Assembly: GCF_018474005.1 (NCBI RefSeq)
Contig: NZ_JAHCSH010000003.1
Coordinates: 496,001-560,000 of the forward strand
DNA length: 64,000 bases
Direction: 5' to 3'
Source of the DNA: Curvibacter sp. CHRR-16
GTDB taxonomy: Bacteria > Pseudomonadota > Gammaproteobacteria > Burkholderiales > Burkholderiaceae_C
Shown: positions 41,651-50,792 of the stretch, one piece after another
Numbering within the stretch: position 1 is the first letter of the stretch
Layout of the letters: the number at the start of each line of letters is the position of its first letter
The notes under the pieces: generated by a model
Told to the model about the DNA's origin: nothing
Databases searched by the model: none
What the model saw: the letters and a program-made list of their open reading frames with translations, nothing else
Made by a program: the position numbers and the translations under genes

Positions 41651-43885
41651 TCAGGCCACAGAGCCCAACGCTGCGTTGAACGTGGCGCTGGGGCGCATGA
41701 TGGCATCCAGCTTGGCCGTGTCGGGCAGGTAGTACCCGCCAATGTCAGCGGGTTGGCCCTGCACCGCTGCCAATTCGGCCACGATAGTGGACTCTTTCGC
41801 AGTCAACTCTTTTGCCAAGGGTGCAAACTGGGCTGCCAAGGTGGCGTCTTCCGTTTGCGCGGCCAACTCCTGTGCCCAGTACATGGACAGATAGAACTGG
41901 CTGCCGCGGTTGTCCAGCTGACCGGTCTTGGGGGACGGGTTCTTGTTGTTGTCCAGCAGCTTGCCTGTGGCTGCGTCCAGCGTCTTGGCCAGCACCTTGG
42001 CTTTGGCGTTGCCGGTTTTCAGGCCCAAGTCTTCGAGGGAAACCGCCAGCGCCAGAAACTCGCCCAGCGAGTCCCAGCGCAGGTGGTTTTCTTCCACCAA
42101 TTGCTGCACGTGCTTGGGCGCAGAGCCGCCCGCGCCGGTTTCGTACATGCCGCCACCGGCCATCAAGGGCACGATGGAGAGCATCTTGGCCGAGGTACCC
42201 AGTTCCATGATGGGGAACAGGTCGGTCAGGTAGTCACGCAGGATGTTGCCGGTGGCGCTGATGGTGTCCAGGCCGCGGATGACGCGCTCCAGCGTGTAGC
42301 GCATGGCACGCACCTGGCTCATGATCTGGATGTCCAAGCCAGTAGTGTCATGCTCGTGCAGGTACATCTTCACCTTGGTGATGAGTTCTTTCTCGTGCGG
42401 GCGGTAGGCGTCCAGCCAGAAGACCACGGGCATGCCGGAGTTGCGTGCGCGGTTGACGGCGAGTTTCACCCAGTCGCGGATGGCAGCGTCCTTGCACTGG
42501 CACATGCGCCAGATGTCGCCTTGTTCCACGTTTTGGCTCAGCAGCACTTCGCCCGTGGCCAAGTCGGTGATGTTGGCCACGCCGTCTTCAGGAATTTCGA
42601 AGGTCTTGTCGTGGCTGCCGTATTCCTCGGCTTGCTGGGCCATCAGGCCCACGTTGGGCACCGTGCCCATGGTCTTGGGATCGAACGCGCCGTGCCACTT
42701 GCAGAAGTTGATGATCTCTTGGTAGATGCGGGCAAAGGTGGACTCGGGCATCACGGCCTTGACGTCTTTCAAGCGGCCGTTGGCATCCCACATCTTGCCA
42801 CCAGCGCGGATCATGGCAGGCATAGAAGCGTCCACGATGATGTCGTTGGGCGAGTGGAAGTTGGTAATGCCCTTAGCAGAGTCCACCATGGCCAGCTCGG
42901 GACGGTGTTCATGGCAGGCGTGCAGGTCGCGCTTGATTTCGTCTTGCTTGCTCTGGGGCAAAGTGGCGATCTTGCCGTACAAATCGGCCATGCCGTTGTT
43001 CACGTTGACGCCGAGTTCCTTGAACAGCGCACCGTGTTTTTCGAACGCGTCTTTGTAGAAAATCCGCACGCAATGGCCGAATACGATGGGGTGTGACACC
43101 TTCATCATGGTGGCTTTCACGTGGAGCGAGAACATCACGCCGGTCTTGCGGGCATCTTCAATTTCACGCTCGTAGAACTCCAGCAGGGCTTTTTTGCTCA
43201 TGAACATGCTGTCGATCACTTCACGATCGAGCAAGGACACTTTGGGCTTTAGCACAATGGTCTGGCCACTCTTGGTGATCAGCTCCATCTTCACATCGCG
43301 TGCGCGGTCCAGCGTCATGGACTTTTCACCGTGGTAGAAGTCGCCATGGTGCATGTGCGAAACGTGCGATTGCGAGGCTTGGCTCCACTCGGCCATGCTG
43401 TGGGGGTTCTTGCGGGCGTATTCTTTGACGGCTTTGGGCGCGCGGCGGTCGGAGTTGCCTTCGCGCAAAACGGGGTTCACCGCACTGCCGATGCACTTGG
43501 AATAACGGGCGCGGATGGCCTTTTCTTCTTCGGTCTTAGGGGCTTCTGGGTAGTCAGGAACTGCATAGCCTTTGCTCTGGAGTTCCTTGATGCATGCCAC
43601 CAATTGGCCTACAGAGGCGCTGATGTTGGGCAGCTTGATGATGTTGGCGTCGGCTTGCAGGGTTTTCTTGCCGAGTTCTTGCAGCGTGTTGGGAACTTTC
43701 TGCTCGTCTTTCAGGAAATCAGAAAACTCGCCCAACACGCGGGCCGCTACAGAAATATCAGACTCGACCACGTTGATGCCTGCGGGAGCCGTGAACGTGC
43801 GGATCAACGGCAGGAAAGAAGCCGTGGCCAGACGGGGGGCTTCGTCGGTCAGTGTGTAGATGATGGTCGGTTGCTGGGTGCTCAT
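41651..43885 (-). CDS. icd: NADP+-dependent isocitrate dehydrogenase, monomeric type
   Basis: The 744-residue protein is the monomeric class of isocitrate dehydrogenase, converting isocitrate to 2-oxoglutarate in the TCA cycle. It is unrelated in length to the 416-residue dimeric enzyme. Family sequences are visible throughout: '[21 protein letters not shown]' at the N-terminus, '[30 protein letters not shown]', '[18 protein letters not shown]', '[11 protein letters not shown]', '[14 protein letters not shown]' and '[17 protein letters not shown]'. GGAGATAAAGG precedes the ATG. It is monocistronic, with its own terminator. The 275 bases upstream to the tannase gene hold no gene and should contain both promoters. 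Confidence 0.97.
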   Translation of the reverse strand: MSTQQPTIIYTLTDEAPRLATASFLPLIRTFTAPAGINVVESDISVAARVLGEFSDFLKDEQKVPNTLQELGKKTLQADANIIKLPNISASVGQLVACIKELQSKGYAVPDYPEAPKTEEEKAIRARYSKCIGSAVNPVLREGNSDRRAPKAVKEYARKNPHSMAEWSQASQSHVSHMHHGDFYHGEKSMTLDRARDVKMELITKSGQTIVLKPKVSLLDREVIDSMFMSKKALLEFYEREIEDARKTGVMFSLHVKATMMKVSHPIVFGHCVRIFYKDAFEKHGALFKELGVNVNNGMADLYGKIATLPQSKQDEIKRDLHACHEHRPELAMVDSAKGITNFHSPNDIIVDASMPAMIRAGGKMWDANGRLKDVKAVMPESTFARIYQEIINFCKWHGAFDPKTMGTVPNVGLMAQQAEEYGSHDKTFEIPEDGVANITDLATGEVLLSQNVEQGDIWRMCQCKDAAIRDWVKLAVNRARNSGMPVVFWLDAYRPHEKELITKVKMYLHEHDTTGLDIQIMSQVRAMRYTLERVIRGLDTISATGNILRDYLTDLFPIMELGTSAKMLSIVPLMAGGGMYETGAGGSAPKHVQQLVEENHLRWDSLGEFLALAVSLEDLGLKTGNAKAKVLAKTLDAATGKLLDNNKNPSPKTGQLDNRGSQFYLSMYWAQELAAQTEDATLAAQFAPLAKELTAKESTIVAELAAVQGQPADIGGYYLPDTAKLDAIMRPSATFNAALGSVA

Positions 43886-44160
43886 CCTTTATCTCCTAAA
43901 AATGATGGTGTGTGCCGCGCTATTGTCCGAACTAGGCAGCAATCTCCGAACAGTGTGTGATTGTGCGTGCAGTAGTCTGCTCCGAATCGAAATTTCAGCA
44001 ACACGTTACCGCAATATGAAATGGAGCCACTGTTCTAAGGAAATTATTTTAGGGGCAGGCTCGGCAGAGGCTCTATGGAAATGCCTTGCACCAGCAGATC
44101 GGCCCCAGACTAGGGAAACTCAGGAGATTCAATAAGCAATTAATTATAAAAAATAACTGA

Positions 44161-45915
44161 ATGAAGCCTTATTCCTACACCACCCTTGCTTTGCCCGTAC
44201 TCGCCAGTGCGCTGCTTCTGGCTGCCTGCCAAACAACGCCCCCCGCCACCCCCGTCCGTGCAGCCCAGGGTGCTAGGCCTGTGGGCCCGTGCGAAGCGCT
44301 GCAAGGTCGATTCCAACACCCGGCAACCCGACTCACCCACGTCGAGGCCGTTGCAGCGGGCAGCGTCACACTCCCCGGCATAGCAGAGCTCATGCCTGCA
44401 CATTGTCTGGTGCGCGGTGCCCTGCGCGAGCGCACCAGTGTGGTCGATGGCAAGCCCTATGCCGTGGGTTTCGAAATGCGTTTGCCACACGATTGGAATG
44501 GTCGGTTGTTCTACCAAGCCAATGGCGGCTTGGACGGTAGCCTGACGCCGGCCTGGGGTGACATTTTGGGTGGCGGCCCGCGCAGCAACGGTCTGCTCAA
44601 GGGCTTTGCTGTGATCAGCTCAGATGCCGGGCACCAATTGGAGCGAGCCGCAGGCGCCATTGGTGGTGCCACGTTCGGCGTAGATCCAGACGCCCGCCTG
44701 GACTACGGCTACCGTGCCGTGGCCGACCTCACGCCCATGGCACGCGCTTTGGTGCTTACTTACTACGGCAAAGTACCAGACCGCGCCTACTTGGTTGGTA
44801 CCTCCAACGGCGGGCGACATGGCATGGTCGCCGCGGCACGCGACAGCGGCCAGTTCGATGGCATTGTGGTCACAACCCCAGGCTACCGGCTGCCCCTTGC
44901 GGCTGTGACGCAGCTATGGGGTGCCCAACAGGTGGCCCGCATAGCCCCGCAAGGAAAGGATCAACGCCCAGATCTGCAAGCAGCTTTTCCCCCAGCCGCC
45001 CTGGCTGCGGTCGCCCAGCACGTGCTGCTGCGCTGCGATGCTCTGGATGGTCTGCGCGATGGCTTGGTTCACGATGTGGTTGGCTGTCAAAAAGCATTCG
45101 ATCCATTGCGTGACCTGCCCGTTTGCGGCGCTAACGCCAGCACGAACTGCTTGAGCCAAGCGCAGCGGGATACCTTGGTAAGGCTATATGCCGGCCCCCG
45201 CACCCGAGATGGTCAGCCCTTCTACAGCGAGTGGGCTTGGGATGCCGGTATCCGGGGCAGCGACTGGCGCACCTGGCGTTTTGTCAACAGTGTTGGCCCG
45301 CGCGATGCCGTGGCGGTGGGTTTTGTGTTTCAAACGCCGCCCGCCAGTACCGCCGTGCTCAACGGTCAAGGTACCAGTCTGATCGACTTCGCACTGGGCT
45401 TTGACCTAGACCGCGATGGCCCACGCCTCAAAGCCACCGACAACACCTACCGCGAATCGGCCATGGATTTCATGACGCCACCACAAGCTGAGCGCATGGA
45501 CTCCTTTGTGGCCCGAGGCGGCAAGCTGCTGCTGGCCCACGGCAGCAGCGACCCGGTGTTTTCCGCTCTAGACACCGTACGCTGGTTGGACGCCTTCCGC
45601 GCACGACATGGTGCCCGCACCGACGACCTGGCTCGGCTCTACTTGGTACCAGGTATGAACCACAGCCGGGGCGGGCCCGCTACCGACCAGTTTGACTTGG
45701 TCGACGCCATCGTGCGCTGGGTTGAGCAAGGCCAGCGGCCCGAGGCCATCACCGCCACCGCCCGTGGCGTGGGCAGCAATCTGCCTAACCCGGAAGTCCC
45801 AGCCGACTGGGCACCGCAGCGCACGCGCTTGTTGTGCCCTTACCCGCAAGTGGCTCGCTATAGCGGACAGGGCGATACCGAACAAGCCAGCAGCTTTCGC
45901 TGCGTAACCCCCTGA
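44161..45915 (+). CDS. Tannase/feruloyl esterase-family lipoprotein
   Basis: The 584-residue protein carries a lipoprotein signal ('LASALLLAAC', lipobox Cys23) and an alpha/beta-hydrolase of the tannase/feruloyl esterase family. The nucleophile is Ser215 in 'GTSNGGRHG', the acid is Asp464 in 'HGSSDPVFS' and the base is His501 in 'GMNHSRGG'. A lid with a calcium-type loop ('CDALDGLRDGLVHD') is present. Family enzymes have Cys next to Ser and His (CS-D-HC); here both are replaced (Thr214, Ser502), so the bridging disulfide is absent. It likely hydrolyses plant aromatic esters outside the inner membrane. No Shine-Dalgarno precedes the ATG. A DUF3237 gene follows after 21 bp. Confidence 0.88.
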   Translation: MKPYSYTTLALPVLASALLLAACQTTPPATPVRAAQGARPVGPCEALQGRFQHPATRLTHVEAVAAGSVTLPGIAELMPAHCLVRGALRERTSVVDGKPYAVGFEMRLPHDWNGRLFYQANGGLDGSLTPAWGDILGGGPRSNGLLKGFAVISSDAGHQLERAAGAIGGATFGVDPDARLDYGYRAVADLTPMARALVLTYYGKVPDRAYLVGTSNGGRHGMVAAARDSGQFDGIVVTTPGYRLPLAAVTQLWGAQQVARIAPQGKDQRPDLQAAFPPAALAAVAQHVLLRCDALDGLRDGLVHDVVGCQKAFDPLRDLPVCGANASTNCLSQAQRDTLVRLYAGPRTRDGQPFYSEWAWDAGIRGSDWRTWRFVNSVGPRDAVAVGFVFQTPPASTAVLNGQGTSLIDFALGFDLDRDGPRLKATDNTYRESAMDFMTPPQAERMDSFVARGGKLLLAHGSSDPVFSALDTVRWLDAFRARHGARTDDLARLYLVPGMNHSRGGPATDQFDLVDAIVRWVEQGQRPEAITATARGVGSNLPNPEVPADWAPQRTRLLCPYPQVARYSGQGDTEQASSFRCVTP

Positions 45916-45936
45916 CACCCCCAACCAGGAGCCTTG

Positions 45937-46497
45937 ATGCCCAACATGAACCGCCGCCAACTGCTGGCCACAGCCCCCGCTGCATTGGCCACGTCAACCC
46001 TATGGGCCCAAAGCCCGGCCCCATCCGCACCCTTCCCGCCCACAGGCGCAGCCGCTGCTGCAGCCGGTGCACCCAAGCTCGAATGGATCTATGACGCTAT
46101 CGTGGACATCGAACCCGCGCAGTTGCTGGGTGATGCCCCCTTGGGCGAGCGGCGCATGGTGCCCATCAGCGGCGGCACGTTTGAAGGCCCCGGACTCAAG
46201 GGCACCGTCCTGGCCGGTGGTGCCGATCGCCAACTGGTGCGCAAGGATGGCATCGTGCAACTCGACGCTCTGTACGAGATGAAAACCCACGACGGCGCCG
46301 TGATCACCGTACACAACCAGGTACTGGTGGACAACAAACCACCGGGTGGTGGGCCGCGCTACGCCTTCTCGCACATCAAACTGACGACTCCCACTGGCCC
46401 CTACGAATGGCTCAACCGCAAGGCCTACGTGGGCACATTGACCAGCCTGCGACCACAGCGGCAGGCGGTGCTGATCCGCTGCTACCAGTTGGCCTGA
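45937..46497 (+). CDS. Exported DUF3237 protein
   Basis: The 186-residue product has a twin-arginine-like leader ('NRRQLLATAPAALATSTLWAQ'), an Ala/Pro-rich linker and a DUF3237 beta-barrel domain. The family marks are 'RRMVPISGGTFEGPGLKGTVLAGGADRQLVRKDGIVQLDALYEMKTHDGAVI' and 'YEWLNRKAYVGTLTSLR'. The function is unknown. It sits 21 bp after the tannase-family gene and is probably co-transcribed, with AGGAGCCTTG before the ATG. Export of both products suggests a shared extracytoplasmic substrate, for example a phenolic ester or its lactone. Confidence 0.85.
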   Translation: MPNMNRRQLLATAPAALATSTLWAQSPAPSAPFPPTGAAAAAAGAPKLEWIYDAIVDIEPAQLLGDAPLGERRMVPISGGTFEGPGLKGTVLAGGADRQLVRKDGIVQLDALYEMKTHDGAVITVHNQVLVDNKPPGGGPRYAFSHIKLTTPTGPYEWLNRKAYVGTLTSLRPQRQAVLIRCYQLA

Positions 46498-46500
46498 CCC

Positions 46501-46570
46501 TCAAGCGCCATGGTGCAGCCAGCACACCACGTAGCCCAAGATGCCTTGGGCGTTGTTGTCCAGCTCGGCT
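46501..46570 (-). pseudogene. glcB: Fragment of a second malate synthase G gene
   Basis: 46519-46570 matches glcB 48702-48753 with a single mismatch and encodes '[15 protein letters not shown]' in the same strand and frame. The next bases encode 'WLHHG', matching 'NWLHHGVV' of GlcB further on (TGGTGCAGCCAG, also at 48589-48600). The last ten bases TCAAGCGCCA equal 48383-48392 near the glcB 3' end. The fragment is therefore a glcB 3' region with internal deletions, 17 bases downstream of the polygalacturonase stop codon. Confidence 0.9.
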
Positions 46571-46586
46571 CCTTGATGGTCTGCGC

Positions 46587-47969
46587 TTACTTCTGGTTCA
46601 GCTGGCCATCCTTCTGCAGGATCAGCTTGTCACCCGTATGGGCCTTGAGGCTGAACTTGCGAGCCTCGACGCTGGCATTGCGGATCAGCAGACCGCGCTC
46701 GGCTTGGATTTTCACGTTCTCGAAACGGAAGTCACTGATCAGCGCTTCGGGCACGCCGACGATGTAGCCGGCGGCCTTGCTCTTGCCGGTGGACGTCAGA
46801 TTGATGATGCGGATGTTGCTGAAATGTGGCGTCTTCACGGCATCGAAGGCCTGGGCCGGATCGGAGTCCGCCGGGTAGAGCTGGTCGCCCACCACGAAGC
46901 CACCTTCGGCCAGGGCCTTAGCCAGTTCCTCGGCATTTTCCGGTGCGCTCTTGTAATAGCCAGAGAAGACCAGTGGCACGCCCACGTTCACCATCTTCGT
47001 GTCACGGTAGGTGATGTTCGTGACCTTGCCGGCCTTGCCACGCGGGCTCTTGATGCGCAGGCCGTACATCGAACCCTCGAAGCTGTTGTGTTCGACCAGA
47101 ACGTTTGACACGCCGCCAGCCGATTCGCTGCCGATGGAAATGCCGCGCCCACCCTTGATGGTGTTGTGGGCGATGTATATGTCATGTGTTACGCCTTGCG
47201 GGAAGCGTGGATCGGCTTTCTCGGCCTTGATCGCAACATGGTCGTCATTGTTGTCGATGAAGTTGTGGGTGATGCGCACGCGGCGGCTGTCGATCGGATC
47301 GATGGCATCTGTATGCGGCGCGAACTGCGGACTGACGATGCGGGTGCGGGTCACATCGATGTCTTCCGAATAGCGCATGACCACGTGAAAACTCGGCGAG
47401 TTGTTGATAGTCACCCCCTCCACCAGTACGTTATGGCTGTTGCGGATGTAGATCAGGCGCGGCCGATCGGTCGAGCCCCGCTTGGCCGGATTGGCGCGCA
47501 CATTGGCGCGCCAGCGCTCCCACCACACAGCGCCCTGCCCGTCGATCGTGCCTTCGCCGCTGATCGCCACATTTTCGGCACCCGCCACACTGATGAAGGG
47601 CAGCCAGCCGTTCTCGGCTTCGGCATACTTGGTTTCGGGCGTGGCGCGATAGCTGGATTCGGTAGTGGACGCGACGAGAATGGCGCCCTTTTCGAGTTTG
47701 AGTCGGACATTGCTCTTGAGGAAGATCGGATCGGTCAGATAGTTGCCAGCCGGAAACAGCACGGTGCCGCCGCCAGCCGCCGCGCAATCATCAATGGCCT
47801 GCTGGATCGGCGCTGTGTTCAGCTCAATCTGCTGACGCAGGCCATTGGCACCGTAGGCAGTCACATCGCAGACCTTGGTCGGAATGCGGATGTCGGTCAC
47901 GGCCCACGCGGCCGGTGTGAGTGCGGCCAGGGCCAGACAGATCAGGGAACGAAGATGATTCGGATACAT
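46587..47969 (-). CDS. Secreted glycoside hydrolase family 28 (polygalacturonase-like)
   Basis: The 460-residue protein has a signal peptide ('LICLALAALTPAAWA') and a right-handed beta-helix of GH28. Catalytic motifs are present as variants: 'PHTDAIDP' for NTDG/D, 'NNDDHVAIK' (DD), 'GGRGISIGSE' for GHG, and 'YGLRIKSPRGKAG' (RIK). The 'Gly-Arg-Gly' instead of Gly-His-Gly and 'HTDAID' are typical of bacterial exo-acting GH28 subgroups, so pectin-derived oligogalacturonides or rhamnogalacturonan are likely substrates. GGAGTTCTGA precedes the ATG. The gene lies between a glcB fragment and a glycerate-kinase remnant, which suggests acquisition as a foreign piece. Confidence 0.9.
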   Translation of the reverse strand: MYPNHLRSLICLALAALTPAAWAVTDIRIPTKVCDVTAYGANGLRQQIELNTAPIQQAIDDCAAAGGGTVLFPAGNYLTDPIFLKSNVRLKLEKGAILVASTTESSYRATPETKYAEAENGWLPFISVAGAENVAISGEGTIDGQGAVWWERWRANVRANPAKRGSTDRPRLIYIRNSHNVLVEGVTINNSPSFHVVMRYSEDIDVTRTRIVSPQFAPHTDAIDPIDSRRVRITHNFIDNNDDHVAIKAEKADPRFPQGVTHDIYIAHNTIKGGRGISIGSESAGGVSNVLVEHNSFEGSMYGLRIKSPRGKAGKVTNITYRDTKMVNVGVPLVFSGYYKSAPENAEELAKALAEGGFVVGDQLYPADSDPAQAFDAVKTPHFSNIRIINLTSTGKSKAAGYIVGVPEALISDFRFENVKIQAERGLLIRNASVEARKFSLKAHTGDKLILQKDGQLNQK

Positions 47970-48003
47970 TCAGAACTCCAGAATAGAAAGCTTTCGGTTT
48001 GAC

Positions 48004-48120
48004 TTAGCGCACCACAATCAGACGCAGATCGTTGACGTTTGTCCGGGGCGGCCCGGTGACGATCAGATCACCCAGTGCCACGAAGAAGCCATAGCCGTCG
48101 TTATTTTCAAACGGGTAGGA
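48004..48120 (-). pseudogene. C-terminal remnant of a glycerate 2-kinase/hydroxypyruvate reductase (MOFRL) gene
   Basis: On the minus strand 48117-48004 encodes 'YPFENNDGYGFFVALGDLIVTGPPRTNVNDLRLIVVR' followed by TAA. This is the conserved C-terminus of MOFRL-family glycerate 2-kinases (TtuD type: 'DSYGFFEALGDLVVTGPTxTNVNDLR'). An in-frame TGA lies at 48126-48124 and no further homology is seen upstream, so only about 37 codons of a 420-codon gene remain. It would have been read into the polygalacturonase gene (stop 34 bases before its ATG). Confidence 0.85.
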
Positions 48121-48353
48121 ATTTCAACCGTATGAGTCCCAGTATTGCACGGATTGGGGGCTATCCGAACGGGCTTGTTTGCTGACTTTGGGTGTGGTGC
48201 GCCTTGTCTACAGGCTGTTCCATCGCGTGTGGGCATGCTGAGCGCTTAGACCATCCCGCGGCGGCTGCGGTGCCGCCGTCTGGTTTGTTCACCAACTGAT
48301 TTGCTGGTTCACCTCGTAGTCCGGTGTTGGCTCTGGCCCCAGCAATGGCATTG
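48121..48353. other. Gene-free spacer downstream of glcB
   Basis: No coding potential is recognised here. A 6-bp GC stem CGGCGG (48259-48264)/CCGCCG (48273-48278) lies about 75 bases after the glcB stop on the minus strand without a T-run, and could be a weak 3' end. The right edge of the acquired polygalacturonase segment probably falls in this spacer. Confidence 0.4.
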
Positions 48354-50669
48354 CTATGTCGCGTTCTGTGCCGCCTTCACCTTCAAGCGCCAAGCATGCA
48401 GCAGCGGTTCGGTATAGCCACTGGGTTGCTCCTTGCCCTTAAAGATAAGGTCACTCGCCGCTTGGAAGGCCGCGCCTTGCCAGTTACCCACCATGGGCGT
48501 GTAGGCCTTGTCCCCCGCGTTTTGCTTGTCCACCTTGGCGGCCATGCGTTCCAGGGTTTCGCGCACCTGCGCCTCAGTCACCACGCCGTGGTGCAGCCAG
48601 TTGGCAATGTGTTGGCTGCTGATGCGCAGCGTGGCACGGTCTTCCATCAGGCCCACGTCATTGATGTCGGGCACCTTGGAGCAACCCACGCCCTGGTCCA
48701 CCCAGCGCACCACGTAGCCCAAGATGCCTTGGGCGTTGTTGTCCAGCTCGGCTTGCTTTTCGGTGGCGCTCCAGTGCGGGTTGGCGGCTACGGGTACGGT
48801 CAGCAGGCCGTTTAGCAGCTCCTCGCGCACCTTGGCAAAGGCCTTGCCTTGGATGCTTTTCTCCAGCGACTTTTGCACCCCAGAGACCAGCACCTGGTGG
48901 TAGTGCATGGCGTGCAGCGTGGCACCGGTGGGGCTGGGCACCCACGCGGTGTTGGCACCCGCCTTGGGGTGGGTGATTTTTTGCTCCAGCATGGCCTTCA
49001 TGAGGTCGGGCATGGCCCACATGCCTTTGCCAATCTGCGCCTTGCCACGCAAGCCGCAGCGCAGGCCCACCAGCACGTTGTGGCGCTCGTAGGCTTGTAT
49101 CCACGCGCTGGTTTTCATGTCGCCCTTGCGCAGCATGGGGCCTGCGTGCATGGCGGTGTGCATCTCGTCGCCCGTGCGGTCGAGGAAGCCGGTGTTGATG
49201 AAAGCCACGCGGCTCTGCGCAGCGGCAATGCAGGCCATCAGGTTGACCGAAGTGCGGCGCTCCTCGTCCATGATGCCCAGCTTCACGGTGCTGTCGGGCA
49301 GGCCCAGCAGCTGCTCCACACGGGCAAACAGGTCGGCGGCAAAGGCCACCTCGGCTGGGCCGTGCATTTTGGGTTTGACGATATAGACCGAGCCTTTGCG
49401 CGAGTTGCGCAGTGCACCAGCTTCCACGTCCTGCTTGGTTTTCTTCAGGTCGTGCAGGGCGATGGCGGTGGTGATGACCGCATCCATGATGCCCTCGGGA
49501 ATCTCTTTGACCTTGCCATCCGCGTCGGTGAACAAAATGGCGGGGTTGCTCATCAGGTGGCCCACGTTGCGCACAAAGAGCAGGCTGCGGCCATGCAGGC
49601 GCACCGTCTTTTTGCCCTTGGGCGCGGTGTAGATGCGGTCGGGGTTCAGGCCCCGGGTCTGCGTGTGGCCGCCTTTCTCAAAGGTCTCGGTCAGCGTGCC
49701 TTGCAAAATGCCTAGCCAGTTGCGGTAGGCCAGTACCTTGTCCTGCGCATCCACTGCGGCCACAGAGTCTTCTAGGTCGAGGATGGTGGACAGCGCCGCT
49801 TCCACCACCAAGTCGCTCACGCCAGCGGGGTCTGTTTTGCCGATGGGCGTGCTGCGGTCAATGCGAATGTCCAAGTGCAGCCCGTTGTGCACCAGCAGCA
49901 CGCTGCTGGGGGCTTTGGCATCGCCTTGGTAGCCCACCAGTTGGTCTTTGTCGGCCAGCTTGCTGGTGCTGCCGTCTTGCAGGCTCACCACCAAGTCCCC
50001 GCCTTTGATGCGGTAGCCCACCGAGTCGATGTGCGAGCCTTTTTTGAGTGGGCAGGTGCGATCCAGCACGTAGCGCGCGTACTCGATGACTTTGGCACCT
50101 CGTTTGGGGTTGTAGCCCACGGGTTTGCCATTTTTGACGATGGTTTTCTCGCAGCCCTTGTCTTCGCTGATGGCATCGGTGCCATACAGCGCGTCGTACA
50201 GCGAACCCCAGCGGGCGTTGGCGGCGTTCAGGGCATAGCGGGCGTTGAGCACGGGCACCACTAGTTGTGGCCCGGCTTGCTTGGCCAGTTCAGCGTCCAC
50301 GTTGGCGGTGCTGATTCTCACCTTGTCTGGGCAGGGTACTAAGTAGCCAATGCGCTCCAAGAACGCCTTGTACGCTGGCATGTCGGTAATGGGGCCGGGG
50401 TGCGTGCGGTGCCAGGCGTCCAGCTCGGCTTGCAGGCGGTCACGTTCAGCCAGCAGGGCGGCGTTGCGCGGGGCCATGTCGGCCACGATGGCATCGAAGC
50501 CACGCCAAAACGCTGCTACGTCCACCCCGGTGCCGGGCAGTACCTGCTGCTCAATGAACTGGTGCAGCGTGCTGGCCACCTGCAGGCGGTGGATATTGAT
50601 GCGATCCGATGCCGCTTTGACCTTGGTTTGGGCTGGGCGTGGTTGGGTGTTGGCTGTGTTGGTGCTCAT
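48354..50669 (-). CDS. glcB: Malate synthase G
   Basis: The 771-residue enzyme condenses glyoxylate and acetyl-CoA to malate. Isoform G length and motifs are complete: '[24 protein letters not shown]' (magnesium and substrate acids), '[16 protein letters not shown]' (catalytic Arg), '[10 protein letters not shown]', '[17 protein letters not shown]', '[16 protein letters not shown]' and '[39 protein letters not shown]'. GGGGACTGC precedes the ATG. It works in glycolate/glyoxylate metabolism; no aceA or glc genes are adjacent. A short decayed duplicate lies downstream at 46501-46570. Confidence 0.97.
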   Translation of the reverse strand: MSTNTANTQPRPAQTKVKAASDRINIHRLQVASTLHQFIEQQVLPGTGVDVAAFWRGFDAIVADMAPRNAALLAERDRLQAELDAWHRTHPGPITDMPAYKAFLERIGYLVPCPDKVRISTANVDAELAKQAGPQLVVPVLNARYALNAANARWGSLYDALYGTDAISEDKGCEKTIVKNGKPVGYNPKRGAKVIEYARYVLDRTCPLKKGSHIDSVGYRIKGGDLVVSLQDGSTSKLADKDQLVGYQGDAKAPSSVLLVHNGLHLDIRIDRSTPIGKTDPAGVSDLVVEAALSTILDLEDSVAAVDAQDKVLAYRNWLGILQGTLTETFEKGGHTQTRGLNPDRIYTAPKGKKTVRLHGRSLLFVRNVGHLMSNPAILFTDADGKVKEIPEGIMDAVITTAIALHDLKKTKQDVEAGALRNSRKGSVYIVKPKMHGPAEVAFAADLFARVEQLLGLPDSTVKLGIMDEERRTSVNLMACIAAAQSRVAFINTGFLDRTGDEMHTAMHAGPMLRKGDMKTSAWIQAYERHNVLVGLRCGLRGKAQIGKGMWAMPDLMKAMLEQKITHPKAGANTAWVPSPTGATLHAMHYHQVLVSGVQKSLEKSIQGKAFAKVREELLNGLLTVPVAANPHWSATEKQAELDNNAQGILGYVVRWVDQGVGCSKVPDINDVGLMEDRATLRISSQHIANWLHHGVVTEAQVRETLERMAAKVDKQNAGDKAYTPMVGNWQGAAFQAASDLIFKGKEQPSGYTEPLLHAWRLKVKAAQNAT

Positions 50670-50792
50670 GCAGTCCCCGTTAGCGATGGTTTGAACATAG
50701 CTGGGGACTGTATTGCATCTACCAAAGTAGCGCTACCGCCTATTTTTGCAATGTATTCATGACTTTATTGCAAGTAATAGGCGATCAGCCAC

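Noticed and set aside
41558..43096. 512-codon open frame antisense to icd
   Set aside because: It is fully contained in the reverse complement of the monomeric icd gene, has a His/Val/Gly-rich shadow composition and no recognisable domain.
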